From: Calamus simplicifolius
Lineage: Eukaryota; Streptophyta; Magnoliopsida; Arecales; Arecaceae
Length of the DNA: 64,000 nt
Direction of reading: 5' to 3'
Assembly: GCA_900491605.1 (NCBI GenBank)
Contig: UESW01004417.1
Coordinates: forward strand, 494,142 to 558,141
Shown here piece by piece: positions 22,112 through 33,074 of this stretch (positions are counted from its first letter, which is position 1; every line of letters begins with the position of its first letter). The notes beneath the pieces are model-generated. The model had not been told where the DNA came from. It worked only from the letters and a program-made list of their open reading frames with translations, and did no database searches. Both the position numbers and the translations under genes were made by a program.

Positions 22112-23367
22112 ATGTCTTGTAGGACGATTACTACAAAGGCATCTAGAGAGACAGAGCAATCTTCAGGCAGGGATAGAAGCAAAGGTCAAAGTAGACTCAG
22201 AAGGTCAGTTAGAAGAAGTCAAATTGATAGAATGGCTTCTAGTGATTCCACCGAGCCAGTATCTAAGGAGGCTAGAGTGAGGGCGTCTTTAGAGCAGATG
22301 CCAGAGTCTTCTTTACAGTCTATTACCCCTGTGCCAGTAGACCCATCTCGAGTACAGACTCAGGGGCCTAGTATGTCAGAGTTGGTAGGCATGATTACTC
22401 AGGCTGTGGTAGCAGCTGTGGGTGCTAGTTCTAGCCTTCCATCTAAAAATACGGAGGTTGTGAGGAATGTGGAAAGAGCCAGAAAGTTAGGGGCTCTGGA
22501 ATTCCAGAGAACTACTGATCCTATTCAGGTCGGGGCATGGCTGCAGAGGATCGAGAGAGTATTTGATGTGATGGGATGCTCTGAGGAGCAGAAGCTGAGT
22601 ATTGCCACCTTTTTACTAAAGGGTAGAGCCCAGAGTTGGTGGAAATCTATTCAGGGCAGGCAGCCCCAGGGAGTGGAGTTGACATGGGAAAATTTTAGAA
22701 GAGAATTTTATCAGCAATATTATTCTGAGATTTATAGGGATCAGAAGAGGAGGGATTTCCTTTGTCTGACTCAGGGGAGGATGTCCGTGGCAGATTATGA
22801 AGCCACTTTTGTGGAGTTATCTCAGTTTGCTAGGGCCTTGGTGGCTGATGAGAGGGAGAGATGTCGACTATTCCAGGATGGGTTGAATCTCCCTATTAAA
22901 GCCAAGACCTGTATGCAGACCTACAATAGTTACTCTGAGTTGGTACAGGGAGCACTCAAAGCCGAGGAGATTGAAAAAGAATATATGAGTAGGAGGCAGG
23001 ATAGAATGAAAAGAAGTGCTCCTAGTTATTCTTCTGCTCCGGGAGGGACTCAGCCATTTAAGAAACCCCAGAGGACTAAACAGTTTTATTCTGGGTTTAG
23101 AGCCCCTGGTGATGTGGGCAGAGGATCAGTATCTGTGTCAGCATCTAGCCCAGTTCAAATAAAGCCTTATGGGGTGTGCCTCAGGTTGCCACCAGCAGGG
23201 TGTCTGGTGATGTAGGGGAGCAGGGTCGTCCTTCTAGTGGAGGGAGAAATATACCCCCATGTAATGTATGTGGAAAACTTCATTTGGAAGAATGTAGGAG
23301 GGGCAATAAGGGATGTTATATTTGTGGTGATCTAGGTCACCTGAAGAGAGATATATTCTGCTACTAG
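22112..23367 (+). pseudogene. gag: TE5 gag with zinc knuckle, frameshifted and truncated
   Basis: The open frame from ATG 22112 runs 367 codons to 23215. Residues 1-120 are basic and Ser-rich. Residues of about 130-290 are a retrotransposon gag core (WLQRIERVFDVMGC, KLSIATFLLKGRAQSWW, FRREFYQQYY, GRMSVADYEATFVELSQFA). A frame change at about 23170 places the nucleocapsid zinc knuckle (CNVCGKLH then CYICGDLGHLKRD) in another frame, up to 23367. The last zinc ligand falls where TE5 is cut off. The protein would have formed the virus-like particle; the expected fusion to pol is lost. Confidence 0.85.
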
Positions 23368-23369
23368 AA

Positions 23370-23850
23370 ATCTCGGCCAAAGCCGAGGAATGACCTTAAC
23401 TATCGAATTCCTCGGGACAACCGAGCGATATTCCTGTGCCCTGGCCATGCTCGATGCTCGAATCCTCGGCCAAACGAGCAAAGCCTTCGCGCTTTAGCCA
23501 CGCCCCAAGGCGTCATATGAAGCCAAGTGACCTCTCGGATACCCCAAAATAAAAACCTCCTGATACTCCGGCGAAAGTAAAGGATATCCTTCTAAGGACC
23601 GCCTAGGTCCGCCACTGGTCCGAACAGAGACCAACGACCCCCCAAAACTTGGTTCGGATTCGGACAGCTGACGAGCCCCGACCAACCTAAACATCCTTCT
23701 AAACTATGTTTGGATTCGGGTGGCTTACATGCCCTGACTAAACCCAACTACGGTCTCTTAAAACTTAGCTCAAACTCGGGCAGCTGATAAATCCCAATCA
23801 TCATTGGCAAATGTTTTGGAAACAACGAGATGCACCAGATGCAAAATTTC
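23370..23850. repeat. TE4 hairpin remnants and degenerate repeats
   Basis: CTCGGCCAAAGCCGAGG and similar inverted repeats (23374-23480) are the remains of the TE4 internal array. After this come three loose repeats of a GACTCGGGCAGCTGA(C/T)-like segment (about 23630-23800). There is no coding sequence on the plus strand. Confidence 0.6.
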
Positions 23851-23855
23851 CATTT

Positions 23856-24224
23856 TCATTGACTGAAGAAGAAAGAACAGCAACAGTAAAAAAAGAAAAA
23901 AGTAAAAAAGCCCTCACAGGGGCTTACTATCTTCCCGGGAGTTGACAAGTCCTCCAAACGCCAAGATAGCTCGGCAACTCGTCGGTGGAGGGATGCTATC
24001 TCCTCCCTCTGCCGGTCCACCACCCAGCGAAGGGCCTCGGTCTCCCTCGTAGAGACGACAAGATACTCCTCAACAACCTTCTCAAGCCGCTCGTGGCTTG
24101 CGAAGGCTGATGCCAGGGCCTGGCCATCAACCACGATGGTGGGACGACTCCCCTCTGAGCCCCTGGGACCGTTGATCACTACGCCTAGTCTATCAGGTGA
24201 TTGCTCTCCACCTTGAAAAGCCAT
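23856..24224 (-). CDS. TE4 small antisense gene, coiled-coil protein of 122 aa
   Basis: The minus strand has its own TATA box (24287-24294), an ATG at 24224 and an open frame to 23856. The protein starts MAFQGGEQSPDRLG. Its middle is a predicted coiled coil with heptad-like Leu/Val spacing (LEKVVEEYLVV, REEIASLHRRVAELSWRLEDL), and it ends in an odd Phe/Cys-rich tail. I do not recognise a family. It runs against the retrotransposon, like the larger antisense gene at 26700-29900, and may be a separate short gene or a diverged second copy of the coiled-coil part. Confidence 0.5.
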   Translation of the reverse strand: MAFQGGEQSPDRLGVVINGPRGSEGSRPTIVVDGQALASAFASHERLEKVVEEYLVVSTRETEALRWVVDRQREEIASLHRRVAELSWRLEDLSTPGKIVSPCEGFFTFFFFYCCCSFFFSQ

Positions 24225-24286
24225 GTCGAAAGATTGTTTAAAGACTAAACTGAAAGGATGGTGAACACCAGCACCCCACTCCTCCG

Positions 24287-24294
24287 TATTTATA
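24287..24294 (-). promoter_or_regulatory. TATA box for the small antisense gene
   Basis: The minus strand reads GTATAAATACGG about 65 bases upstream of the ATG at 24224. Confidence 0.55.
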
Positions 24295-24715
24295 CTCCTC
24301 AGGCGAGTATCTCGATCAGTCGGGTTATAAATACCGACCCATGGGAATTCGCTACGTGTCGCCGCTTTAACTGGCGCCCACAGAATCCGAAGGGCCACGC
24401 CCCATCCCGAGCAAGATCGGTAAATGTCGACAGACTGTTCGGGAACCCCCCTCCTCTAGAAATGGGGTACTTTCCGATCTGCCGGGCCCTTGCAGTAAAT
24501 TCCCTCAACACTTCCCCAAGCTTTCTTAAACCGGCCGCCCTTTGGAAAACGTGAAGAAGAAAGAGCGCCAACACCTGACGATAATTGCTCCCTCGGGAGT
24601 GGTCAAATTATAAATGAAGGGCGTGCCCGTGCGCTGCCCGTTCTGCCTTGACACTCCTCACCGAACCTCACAGGGACCAAGTATCATGACTCACGGTGAT
24701 GACTAAGTCGTCTCT

Positions 24716-24850
24716 CCAAGCAACTAATCTCCGAACCTCAGCAGGGCCGAGCAACAAAATCTCCGAACCTTGGCAGGGCCAAGCAACCATTCTCCGAACC
24801 TCGGCGGAGCAGGGCCACAAATCTTCGAACCCCAATAAGGTCGAGTCATG
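24716..24850. repeat. TE4 hairpin cluster
   Basis: TCTCCGAACCTCAGCAGGGCCGAG-, CTTGGCAGGGCCAAG- and CTCGGCGGAGC-type units, the same motif as the start of the TE3 array. Confidence 0.7.
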
Positions 24851-25206
24851 AATCCCCGAGCTTCGGCCAGAGTCAAGGAATGTGTCCTACCATCGAACAG
24901 TCTCCAAATTTCTGTCTGGATCCAGGCAGCTTACAAGCCCCGACCGACTCGGATGGCGCGGGATCCTCGTCCAAAAACGAACGAGATGTTCTTATGCCTC
25001 GTTGCCAACAACAACAACTTGGCGCAAAAGAAACAGAAATTGAGAAAAAGAACAAAACTTCCTTTATTTCATTGCCATCGAAACCGATTACAACCGCCTG
25101 AGAGGCATTACAAGAGCATTGAAATGCATAAAATAAAGACGAGTACAAGACTCGGGCAAACTGCTCCAAAGCATATCTGGGCAACTGTGATGCTTCGATA
25201 CCTGGC

Positions 25207-25670
25207 TTAAAAAATCATACAAACCACGAAACGGTCAGCTCGCTGGACAGTTGATGAAGCTGACCTTCCACGGCCCCCTCGGACGAACCAAGAGGTCCAA
25301 AAGGAGGCATGGCCCGTGGATGCTGATCCTGAGGACCCGAGCAAACCAATTAGCTCCCCTAGGGTGGGATGCTGGATCACAGACCGCTGCCCGACTGAGA
25401 GCTCAAGGACCATCAGACCCCCGTTGCTCCCATGTTCTCCTCCCCGTGGCAAGGATTCCCCTTAGAGAAGGGACGAGAATCCAGACCAATGGAAGAGGGA
25501 GGCTCCGTGCGTGCTACGGGGGTGCTGATACACTTCCTACCTGCGCCCCCCCGTAGCGGACCACAAAGGACACACGGGAAGCGTATATGTGCGCTCTCCG
25601 TGTGATCTCTGTGGCCCTCCTGTGCGCTCTCCATATGATCTCCGGGGCTCATCCCCTGAGGGCGAGCCAC
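25207..25670 (-). other. Possible second antisense transcription unit in TE4
   Basis: A minus-strand TATA box (TATAAAAG, 25837 to 25830) lies upstream of two overlapping open frames: 25670-25413 (85 codons, MARPQGMSPGDHMES) and 25452-25207 (81 codons, MPRGGEHGSNGG). Neither resembles a known protein. A short internal repeat (GTGCGCTCTCCRTRTGATCTC, 25587-25645) lies in the first. Whether either is translated is unknown. Confidence 0.3.
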
Positions 25671-26399
25671 TCTCCAATGGCTCCTTCATCACCCCAACTA
25701 TCCGGGGGAAAAAGGCTTATGAAAAGAAAGCTCGGTCCTTCCACTCGAAACACCAGAGAGATGGGCATCGTGGAAACTCTCACAGGGAAGGAAACTTCAG
25801 GGATGGCCTAACACGACCCCTCTCTCCCCTTTTTATAGGCAGAAATGAACCGGGAGCAGCTATCAAGGTAGGAAGCCCCGAGATTCAAAACACCTAACCC
25901 ATGCCACCACGTGGCCTCCCAGGATGAAAGCAGCGCCCCATTGTGTGCCAAGCCCATCGCTGAGCCATGACGCACGCAAAGATCTCCTTTGATCCTGGAT
26001 CATGATTGTTAAACACAGAAAATCGCCCGCTGATCCTACGGAAGTTGGCAGATCCGGGAGATCGTCCTATGAAAATGACATCCTCTAATGGCGGGCAAAC
26101 GCTTGCGTCACACGGCAAAACAACCCGCGTGGGAAAAGATCAATGCAATAAAAGCCTCTCAGAAGGCGCTAGAACAGCTTTTTGCTGGTGTCAAGGTCGT
26201 ATCGTCTATTTCGGCAAAACGAAATTGACTCGCCTGAGAAGGGACAGGACGCTGACAAGGCAATAAAGGGGCACGGATGCCGAGCATCGTTCCTCGGAAA
26301 TGACCCCCCAGTTCGATTGCGTGTGAGGCCTAGGCATCACCTAATGCTCCCTTTTTGGGCCAAAGCTATTTTTATACTTCAAACTAACCAAAGTATCTG

Positions 26400-26560
26400 C
26401 CGCTAGCCGAGTTATCTTATCCCTCAGCCCTAACCGAGCTACTTCGTCCCTCGGCCCTAGCCGAGCTACTTCGTCCCTCAGGCTTAAAAAGCTATCTCAT
26501 TCTTCGAGCTTGGTCGAATCACCGTGTCATTCGGCCTAAGCCAAGTTAAATCATCTCTCA
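26400..26560. repeat. TE4 hairpin-type short repeats
   Basis: Repeated GCC-TAGCCGAGCTACTTCGTCCCTC units (26403-26560) with the GCCGAG core of the other TE4 hairpins, now degenerate. Confidence 0.55.
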
Positions 26561-26699
26561 ACTTCCTTTTGTACCAGGCTATGTTGCCGTCTGACCTTTC
26601 TCGTTGAGACAATCCCTATGCCTTGACCTCTACAATGATGTTCCCCCAAAATTCGAGATAAGAAACATCCAGGGAAGACAAACAAATGAAAAACGGCCG

Positions 26700-29600
26700 A
26701 TCGATTTATTGATTTCCAGTCGAACTACAAGACAAAAGAAAGAAAGAACGTATATAGTCCCCAAGGGGTCAAGACTTGGGGTCAATCCCAGCATCTCCTG
26801 CGGCCGCATCAGCAGGGGCATTGCTTGCCCCCCCTTCTCGAAGGTGTCACGACGGGGTGCATCAGCAGTTGCATCGACTCCCAGGATAGCTTCGAGGTTG
26901 ACGTCAGATATTTCTCCATACTCGTCCTTCTCGACCCCCGGGGTGTATGCTTCATAATTTTCGGCATCCAGACATGACAGGTCCAGGTCAGGGTAAGCCT
27001 GGGCAACCTTAGCCCGCGCCTCATCTTCGCCCAGCTGAAATACATCAGCACAGGCCGCCCTACATTCGTCAGCGAATTGGTGGATTTCTTGTACTCCTCC
27101 ACCGCCGAAAAGGCCCGCGAATTTGCCTCGGCTAATTGCTTCCCAGTTCGGAGATCCTTCGGTGCCTCGAGGCCGCCTCCTCTCCGAACGCCACTAACCG
27201 TCCCTGGAATTCCTGCCTCACCTTGTGCGACTGCAGGCGAAAAGGCCGAGTAAAGCGAAAATCGAAAGGTCAAAACGAATGAAATTAATAGCGCCATACC
27301 TGCTCCTCCCGCCGTGCTAGCTCACCCTCCAGCACGTGGACCCTGTTGAGAGCCCTAGACTTAGTCGACTGATTCTGGCGAAGGCTCTCTTTTAGCTCGT
27401 CCACCCGGGCCTGGGTATCTCCAATTTCCTGACGGGCAAAGTCAACCTCATCAGATAGTCGGGCAGCCCGTTCATCCGACCACTTCAGTCGATCCTTTGT
27501 ATCGGCGAGCTCTTTACTTAGGCGGGTGAGGTGGTCCTGCTGCCACCGGCATTTGTGCTCTTCCTCCTCGAGCCTTTTGCCCCATCTGGCTTTATCTTCA
27601 GCATGGCTAGCCTTCAGCTGGTCCCACCTCTTATCAAAGAATAGTTGCATGGTTTTAACCTTGCTCTTGTGCTCCGCCCTGGCCTGAGAAAGCTCCAGGA
27701 TTGCCTTCTCGGATTGCTCGCGGAAGCCTTGGAGCTCACCAACCTGTATGGTGAGTTGAGAGGCTCTTTCCCTCTCAACCGCAAGAATTCTGTTGGTCTC
27801 CCCAAGCTCCCGCTGGAGCTCACCAACCTATGCGAGTCGAGGGGCTCTCTCCCTCTCAACCGCAAGAATTCTGCGAGCCTCTCCCTTTGCAGGACCACCA
27901 GGGCTCGAGAGAGCTTGTCAGTCGAACCTGCCCTCTCCTTGAAGTGATCAGCCTCGTGGCGGGCCCGAGCCCAAGCTCCAACAGCCAGATGTAAACGCCA
28001 TTTAGTGCCCTCATGATCAGGGCGCTCTGCGAAAAAAGGATGACACGCATAAAAGACAATCGAACTAACTAACTAAAGACCCGACTTCGGTACGATAACT
28101 TACCCGAGACGCGTAGTCTGTGGCGATCCTTGTAAGAGCAAGGTCGTCAATCTCGGAGAGAAGGAAAGCCTCATTTGGCACCCCAGCACGACGGAAGGCC
28201 ATCTCGACAAGGTCTTCCGGATGACCCCCTCCTATTGAAGAACTCTCCTCTCCTTGGAACACGGACCGCATCAGAGCGGAGAACCTGGCACTCATTTCCG
28301 GGTCGAGTGAGTGGAAGTCTGCTCCCAGGGAGCCATCCAGAACTCCCGCGACCCATGAACTTCCCGATAGTCCAGCTTCCGCCGCCAGGGCCCTCGCTTG
28401 AGAAGCCTCGACGTTTCGGCTCAGCAAGGAGAGCCCCGGCCGAAGCACCTCCTTCGCTCGCCGGCTCCCCTCCTTCTCCTCCTTCTTCTTCTTCCTCTTC
28501 CTCTCCTTCTGCTTCCATCTCCTCAGAAATCCCCCTGTCCACAATAGGCCCTTCAGGAACTTCTGCTCCCCCGGAGCCTCCTGTTCCTTGGCGAAGGTCC
28601 CTCACCGAAAAGCCCCCCATGAATGTCGGCCGTTGGTTCGGCAGGTTCGGCCATCTCCTCGTCGCCCGCTGGCTCCCCCACCGGCGACCCAGCCGAACCT
28701 CAGCAGCCGCAACCTCTTCCCCTGCCTCGATGGAAGCGGAGGTCGCCCCCACCTCCTCCTGTAACCTCGCCGAACCACCGTCCTCCAATGAGGGAGACCG
28801 AACCGTCTCGTCTACAGGGGCCCCCAAGCCAACCGGCGTTTCCCCTTCGCCATCATCGACAAAACGACGACGGGGGGGGGGGGGGGGGGGGAGGAAACCT
28901 TAGCAGCCTCCTCCGAAACCCCCACAACTTCCCGGTCTTCGCCCCTGGACAGGCTCTCCTCTGCCGCCGAAAGATCATGCACCGCCGGAACTTCGGTAGT
29001 TTTGGCCTGCGGCGATAAGGAGCGCCGACTATCACGTCTCCCCGATCTCCCTAGAGCGAGAACCGGAGGGGCGATACCTCTTCTCGGACCGATGCTTGCT
29101 GCTGGAGCCAGATCTCCTGCGGCGCTTCCCCAGCTCCTCCCTCATCTGGTCTGCGAGCGCCGACCTTTCGGCTGTAGTGGTAATACGATTCACCCGTTAG
29201 TTCACACAGAAATCAAAGTTGGAGCCACACTAAATTATCAACTACGGAGTAATACTCACCGCGAGGTTCGACGGGGCTCAATCCGGCCACAAAGAGAGCA
29301 TCCTCCGATAAGAGAACGCTGGCTAGGAGCGCCTGACTGCCGCGCAGCACAACCAAATCCCTCTTCTCGAATCAGTTAATTCCGGGTGCGCTTCTGGATC
29401 CTTCACGTGCTGCCCCCATATCCGAGGAAAATCCAAACCAATGTTCCCCCCAACTATGAAGAACCACGACTTCTACTCCTTTATCGACGATGGGTTATCC
29501 GATATCAACTTGAAGGATCTCCGGGGACCGATGTAAGGCCATTCTGAGGCCCTCCCGGAGACCAGATTGAAACACCATGAATAGTGAAAGGGTCGCGGTC

Positions 29601-29900
29601 ACCCCGAGGTGCTTGCACAGCGAGATAAACCCGATGAGGTTGCGCCAACTGTTGGGGCCACCATGGTGAAGCAGATATTGGAGAACTTCATCACCTCCCA
29701 CACCAACGGATGAAGGGGAACCAGAGACCTGCCCTCAAGCTTTCCTCATAGCAGAACGGCCCATCCCCTAATCCGGATGTCACCCTATCCTCGGCCGCCG
29801 GGAGCAACAAGACGACGTCCCGGGGAATCTTGTACAAGCGGCGCATCCGTTCCAGATCCGCCAAGGTCACCTCCGATGCTTGGTCGCTTGGGCTCACCAT
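26700..29900 (-). pseudogene. TE4 antisense gene, putative gypsy-type transposon domain plus coiled coil
   Basis: Reading down the minus strand, 29900-29495 gives SDQASEVTLADLERM, a CYEESLRAGL motif and, after a frame change near 29700, GGPNSWRNLIGFISLCK. The same motifs occur in the TE2 antisense gene (YEEFFRCGLRLPF; LTPNSIRIICAFVIL). I assign this to the plant domain Pfam names putative gypsy-type transposon (PF04195). Segments 28827-28065 (Glu/Gly-rich linker), 27650-27285 (long coiled coil) and 27297 to about 26700 (VEEYKKST…, then a frame change) follow. Splice sites probably separate some pieces. The gene is antisense to TE4 and broken; the biochemical role of this family is unknown. 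Confidence 0.6.
28872..28891 (+). repeat. Run of 20 G
   Basis: An uninterrupted G20 in the linker of the TE4 antisense gene. The length of such runs is often miscounted in assemblies, and it changes the reading frame on both strands. Confidence 0.9.
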
Positions 29901-30288
29901 ATCTCCGATCGCGAGAGATGCTGATCAGGATCGCAACGAAAACGGGAAGACGAAGTTCTTCAAAGGAGAACGAAAGGGGCACTATAAATAAAGATAGCGC
30001 TGCCACGACTCCGTTTTTCCAATCGAAACCGCCTCAGAGTGAGGATGAGGCGTCCCAACCTAGGCGTCCGAAACTGCCGCTACGGGCGCCGTAAAAATCG
30101 AGATATCCCACGTGGCGCTTCCCCAACCGTTACCTTCGCCCCTAAGAATGACGGATCCACCTCGGAAAGGCAAGATGGCCCCATGGCATTAATTAGGGCA
30201 TCATTGCACATGCAATCAAATACACATCCCCAAATGCAGATCGCGCCACCTAAGCATATACTCCCTACGCCCGAACCTATGCTTCGAA

Positions 30289-30306
30289 CTAGGAGTGGGG
30301 GGCATG
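30289..30306 (+). promoter_or_regulatory. TE4 polypurine tract
   Basis: Purine-rich TAGGAGTGGGGGGCATG directly before the 3' LTR, nearly the same as in TE3. Confidence 0.8.
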
Positions 30307-31644
30307 TGTTGAGGGGTAGAATCGTCATTGCATTGATAATTGTGCGAGGGGGCTAGGATCAGCCCCATCCCTCCGCTCGCTACGATATGCCCCGAGGAGC
30401 AAGCTAAACTAGTATGGTCCGTCAAGCCATGCGACCTCTGACTTGTTCTCTCCGGGTTTCCATAGCCCGACCTTTCCGGACTACTCATAACTCGACCTTC
30501 CCCGAGCTAGCTGTAGCTCGGCCTCTCCGAGCTTCCTACAGCTCGTCTTCCCCGAGCTTCCCATAGCTCGGCTTCCTCCGGGCTTCCATAGCTCGGCTTC
30601 TCCGAGCTCCCTGTAGCTCATTTTCCCCGAGCCTCCTATGGTTCGGCTTCCCCCGGGCTCCCATGGTTCGGCTTTCCCCGAGCTTCCATAGCTCGACCTC
30701 TTCGAGCTTCCTACAGCTCATCTTCCTCGAGCTTCCCATAGCTCGGCTTCCTCCGGGCTTCCATAGCTCGGCTTCCCCGAGCTCCTGTAGCTCATTTTCC
30801 CCGAGCCTCCCATGGTTCGGCTTCCCCCGAGCTTCCATAGCTCGGCTCCCCGAGCTCCCATAACTCGGCTTCCTCCGAGCCTCCCATGGCTCGGCTTCCC
30901 CGAGCTTCCCACAGCTCATTTTCCCCGAACTACCTATAGCTCGACCTCTCGAGCTCCCATAGCTCGGCTTTCCTCGAGCCTCCCCTAGCTCGGCTTCCCC
31001 CGAGTTTCCATAGTTCGGCCTCCCTGAGCGATCCATGATTCGATATTCACCTCCGTGGAATCCGACGGGGAGAGCCTAGACCTATCGTAACAGAATCCCA
31101 AACAAAGAATCATGTTGGAGAGTAGTCTAGGGCCTAATATAACTATCCGGGACCTACGCATCTGTTAGATCTCAGGCCATCAAAGAGCTCTCCTAGCCGT
31201 CGATCCCTCAACGAACAAGATACGGATCCCACCGGCCCCACAACGGCCTGATTCGATTCATCCCCGTATCCTAACAACCTTCGAACCTTCCAAAAGGCGC
31301 TCAACATCTAGGTGATTGCCTATAAATACGACACCCCCAGATTCTCTCAGGTATGCGCTCACTGCTCCTGGCTCACTCTATCTCTCTCACTCTCTCCTTC
31401 ATTGCTCGTCGGCGCTCCTCTAGAGCTCCCGATCGGTCACCCCTGAAGAGACTCCCCGAAGAGATCCCTCTCCTCATTTTCTGTTGATCACTGATCCCTA
31501 CTGACTTGAGCATCGGAGGGTCTTTCGCAGGGGGCCACCCCCAACGCCTCTCGTGCGAGGACTTCTGTGTATGTCCACCCAGAAGGAAGCCCAGACCAGG
31601 AGATCGACCGCACCCGAGTCGAAGGACAGATCCCGACGGCAACA
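30307..31644 (+). repeat. TE4 3' LTR
   Basis: Complete LTR of 1338 bp, TGTTGAGGGG…CGGCAACA, followed by ATACT. It contains the AGCTCGG/CCGAGCT hairpin array (30441-31030) and a TATA box (31321-31328). Confidence 0.9.
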
Positions 31645-32240
31645 ATACTAAAAAAAAAAAAAAAAAAAAAGCATCAAATCAAAACTCGCTGAACGACACA
31701 TAACCACAAACATCCGTGCAATTCCCAAAAACATAGCAAGATTGGAGGCATTCATTTTTTTCATTCCGAATCAAGATTGCGAGCAGATAAGGGCGATTGC
31801 GAGCAGAAGCCAAATCAAGATTGGATTTTGCACAGCAAGAAGTAGAGGAGTGCAAAAGAAGGAAAAAAAAAAAAGCCTAGAGAACCAGAGAGAGCAAGGA
31901 GGAGGGTAATGATCTCGTACCTTCCAGCTGTGGACTACATCATTAGATCATTACACCTAGCTTTGTACGCTTGAACTCATCCAAGCCCGATAGGTGAAGA
32001 CCGCTGGCGCGGTCGGGTCCGTTTCCCGGCTCGACCTCAGTAATAAATCCCCAAGTCTTTTGTATTTATTATTATTATTTTTTGGTTTCTTTTTTGATTT
32101 TTCTTTACTTCCTCTCCAAGGCGGAAGGGGAGACGGAGCGAAAGGGACCCCTCCGTCCATTTCCTATCGGCCCCTGCCTCTTCCATCTGCTCTCCCCATC
32201 CCCGCACATACCTCGCCGACTTCTTCTTTCTCTCGCGCCG
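31645..32240 (+). promoter_or_regulatory. A20 run and promoter/5'UTR region of the proteasome gene
   Basis: After the TE4 target duplication there is a run of about 20 A (31650-31669). About 570 bases of unique sequence then lead to the ATG at 32241, with CT-rich stretches near 32100-32235 typical of a plant 5' UTR. I could not fix a TATA box. TE4 therefore ends within 600 bases of the start codon. Confidence 0.5.
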
Positions 32241-32541
32241 ATGTCGGTTCGCCCAAAACCTCAATCGAAGTCTTTCTTTTTTTTCTCTCTCTCTTAATCT
32301 CGACGATCAGATCAGATCAAATCAAATCGAGGGCGATTTTATTTTTCGTTCTTCTTTAGATCTTCGAGTACAATGGGAGCGCCCTTGTGGCGATGGTGGG
32401 CAAGAACTGCTTCGCGATCGCGAGCGACCGGCGCCTCGGCGTTCAACTCCAGACCATCGCCACCGACTTCCAGAGGATCTTCAAGATCCACGACAAGCTC
32501 TATATTGGCCTCTCCGGCCTCGCCACGGATGCGCAAACCCT
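32241..32541 (+). pseudogene. PBC1: 20S proteasome subunit beta-3, 5' part only
   Basis: Exon 1 is ATGTCG (32241-32246), then a 113-base GT-AG intron (32247-32359), then exon 2 (32360-32541). The spliced product reads MS then IFEYNGSALVAMVGKNC, FAIASDRRLGVQLQTIATDF and IFKIHDKLYIGLSGLATDAQT. This is the start of the non-catalytic beta-3 subunit of the 20S proteasome core (normally about 204 residues; 60-odd present). A good donor (GTGAGC at 32542) follows, but no later exon (YQRLVFRHKLYQ…) was found, and the next gene in the window is PRAF on the opposite strand. Reading frame and splice sites are intact, so this is a truncated copy or a gene split by rearrangement or assembly. Confidence 0.85.
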
Positions 32542-33074
32542 GTGAGCAAAAAACCCTAGCCCGACAACGCATGTGATTTCTTTCTCTACCGTCTGGTTTG
32601 ACTTGATTTTGATTTGAAGCAGCCTCACAAACTTAGAATATTTTCTCAAGGCATTCTAGTCATTCCATTGAATAAAAAAGGAAAAGAAATTACAATGGAG
32701 ACTTTATATGCCAAAGACAGAGAAATGAGCATTCAGTATTTTGAAGGAAAAATTAAATGATTTGCTACTGAAATGAAAATGATTCACTTCGAACAACTCC
32801 ATATCTACTATACAATGATACAACAAAATGAAAGAACCTTGGAGTGGGACAAAAATTGAAGAATAAAACAAAATTACAACCTTTTCATGATTGCCATCTC
32901 TGCTATGAGAATGTTTTAGCCTTCTGTTGGCAGTATTAAGGATACCCACAGCTTCTCAACATTTAGACAAAATTTCTCTCGTAAGCACTTTGACTATTGC
33001 ATTTTCTTCAATGCTATCTAATCTAACTTACAGAAAAAGCTAGGTCTCATAAGGCGGTGCTGCATCTTCTTCCT
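32542..33074. other. Spacer with probable PRAF 3' UTR
   Basis: AT-rich, with no proteasome exon on the plus strand. On the minus strand this follows the PRAF stop codon and probably holds its 3' UTR; the exact polyadenylation site was not determined. Confidence 0.5.

Larger units (their letters stand above)
19146..23355 (+). mobile_element. TE5: truncated Tekay/Del-like chromovirus
   Basis: It starts TGTAACATCC inside the TE4 LTR. Present are one long LTR (19146-21992), a primer-binding site for initiator tRNA-Met, and gag with its zinc knuckle. The sequence then changes abruptly at about 23350-23370 to a TE4-type hairpin (CTCGGCCAAAGCCGAGG). Protease, RT, RNase H, integrase, chromodomain and the 3' LTR are all missing. 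The lineage is judged from gag and the primer-binding site. Confidence 0.8.
18077..31644 (+). mobile_element. TE4: Tat-type LTR retrotransposon with nested TE5
   Basis: ATACT stands on both sides (18072-18076 and 31645-31649). The left LTR (18077-19145) lacks its first TG and its last roughly 270 bases; the right LTR (30307-31644, 1338 bp) is complete, TGTTGAGG…CAACA, and preceded by a polypurine tract. In between are TE5, hairpin remnants and opposite-strand genes. TE4's own gag, protease, RT and integrase are absent, apparently removed with the second half of TE5. Both LTR ends resemble TE3 (for example GGGCCACCCCCAACGCCTC), so TE3 and TE4 are related families. Confidence 0.85.

Noticed and set aside
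28175..28903. 242-codon plus-strand frame
   Set aside because: It mirrors the low-complexity Glu/Ser linker of the TE4 antisense gene on the other strand and has no domain.
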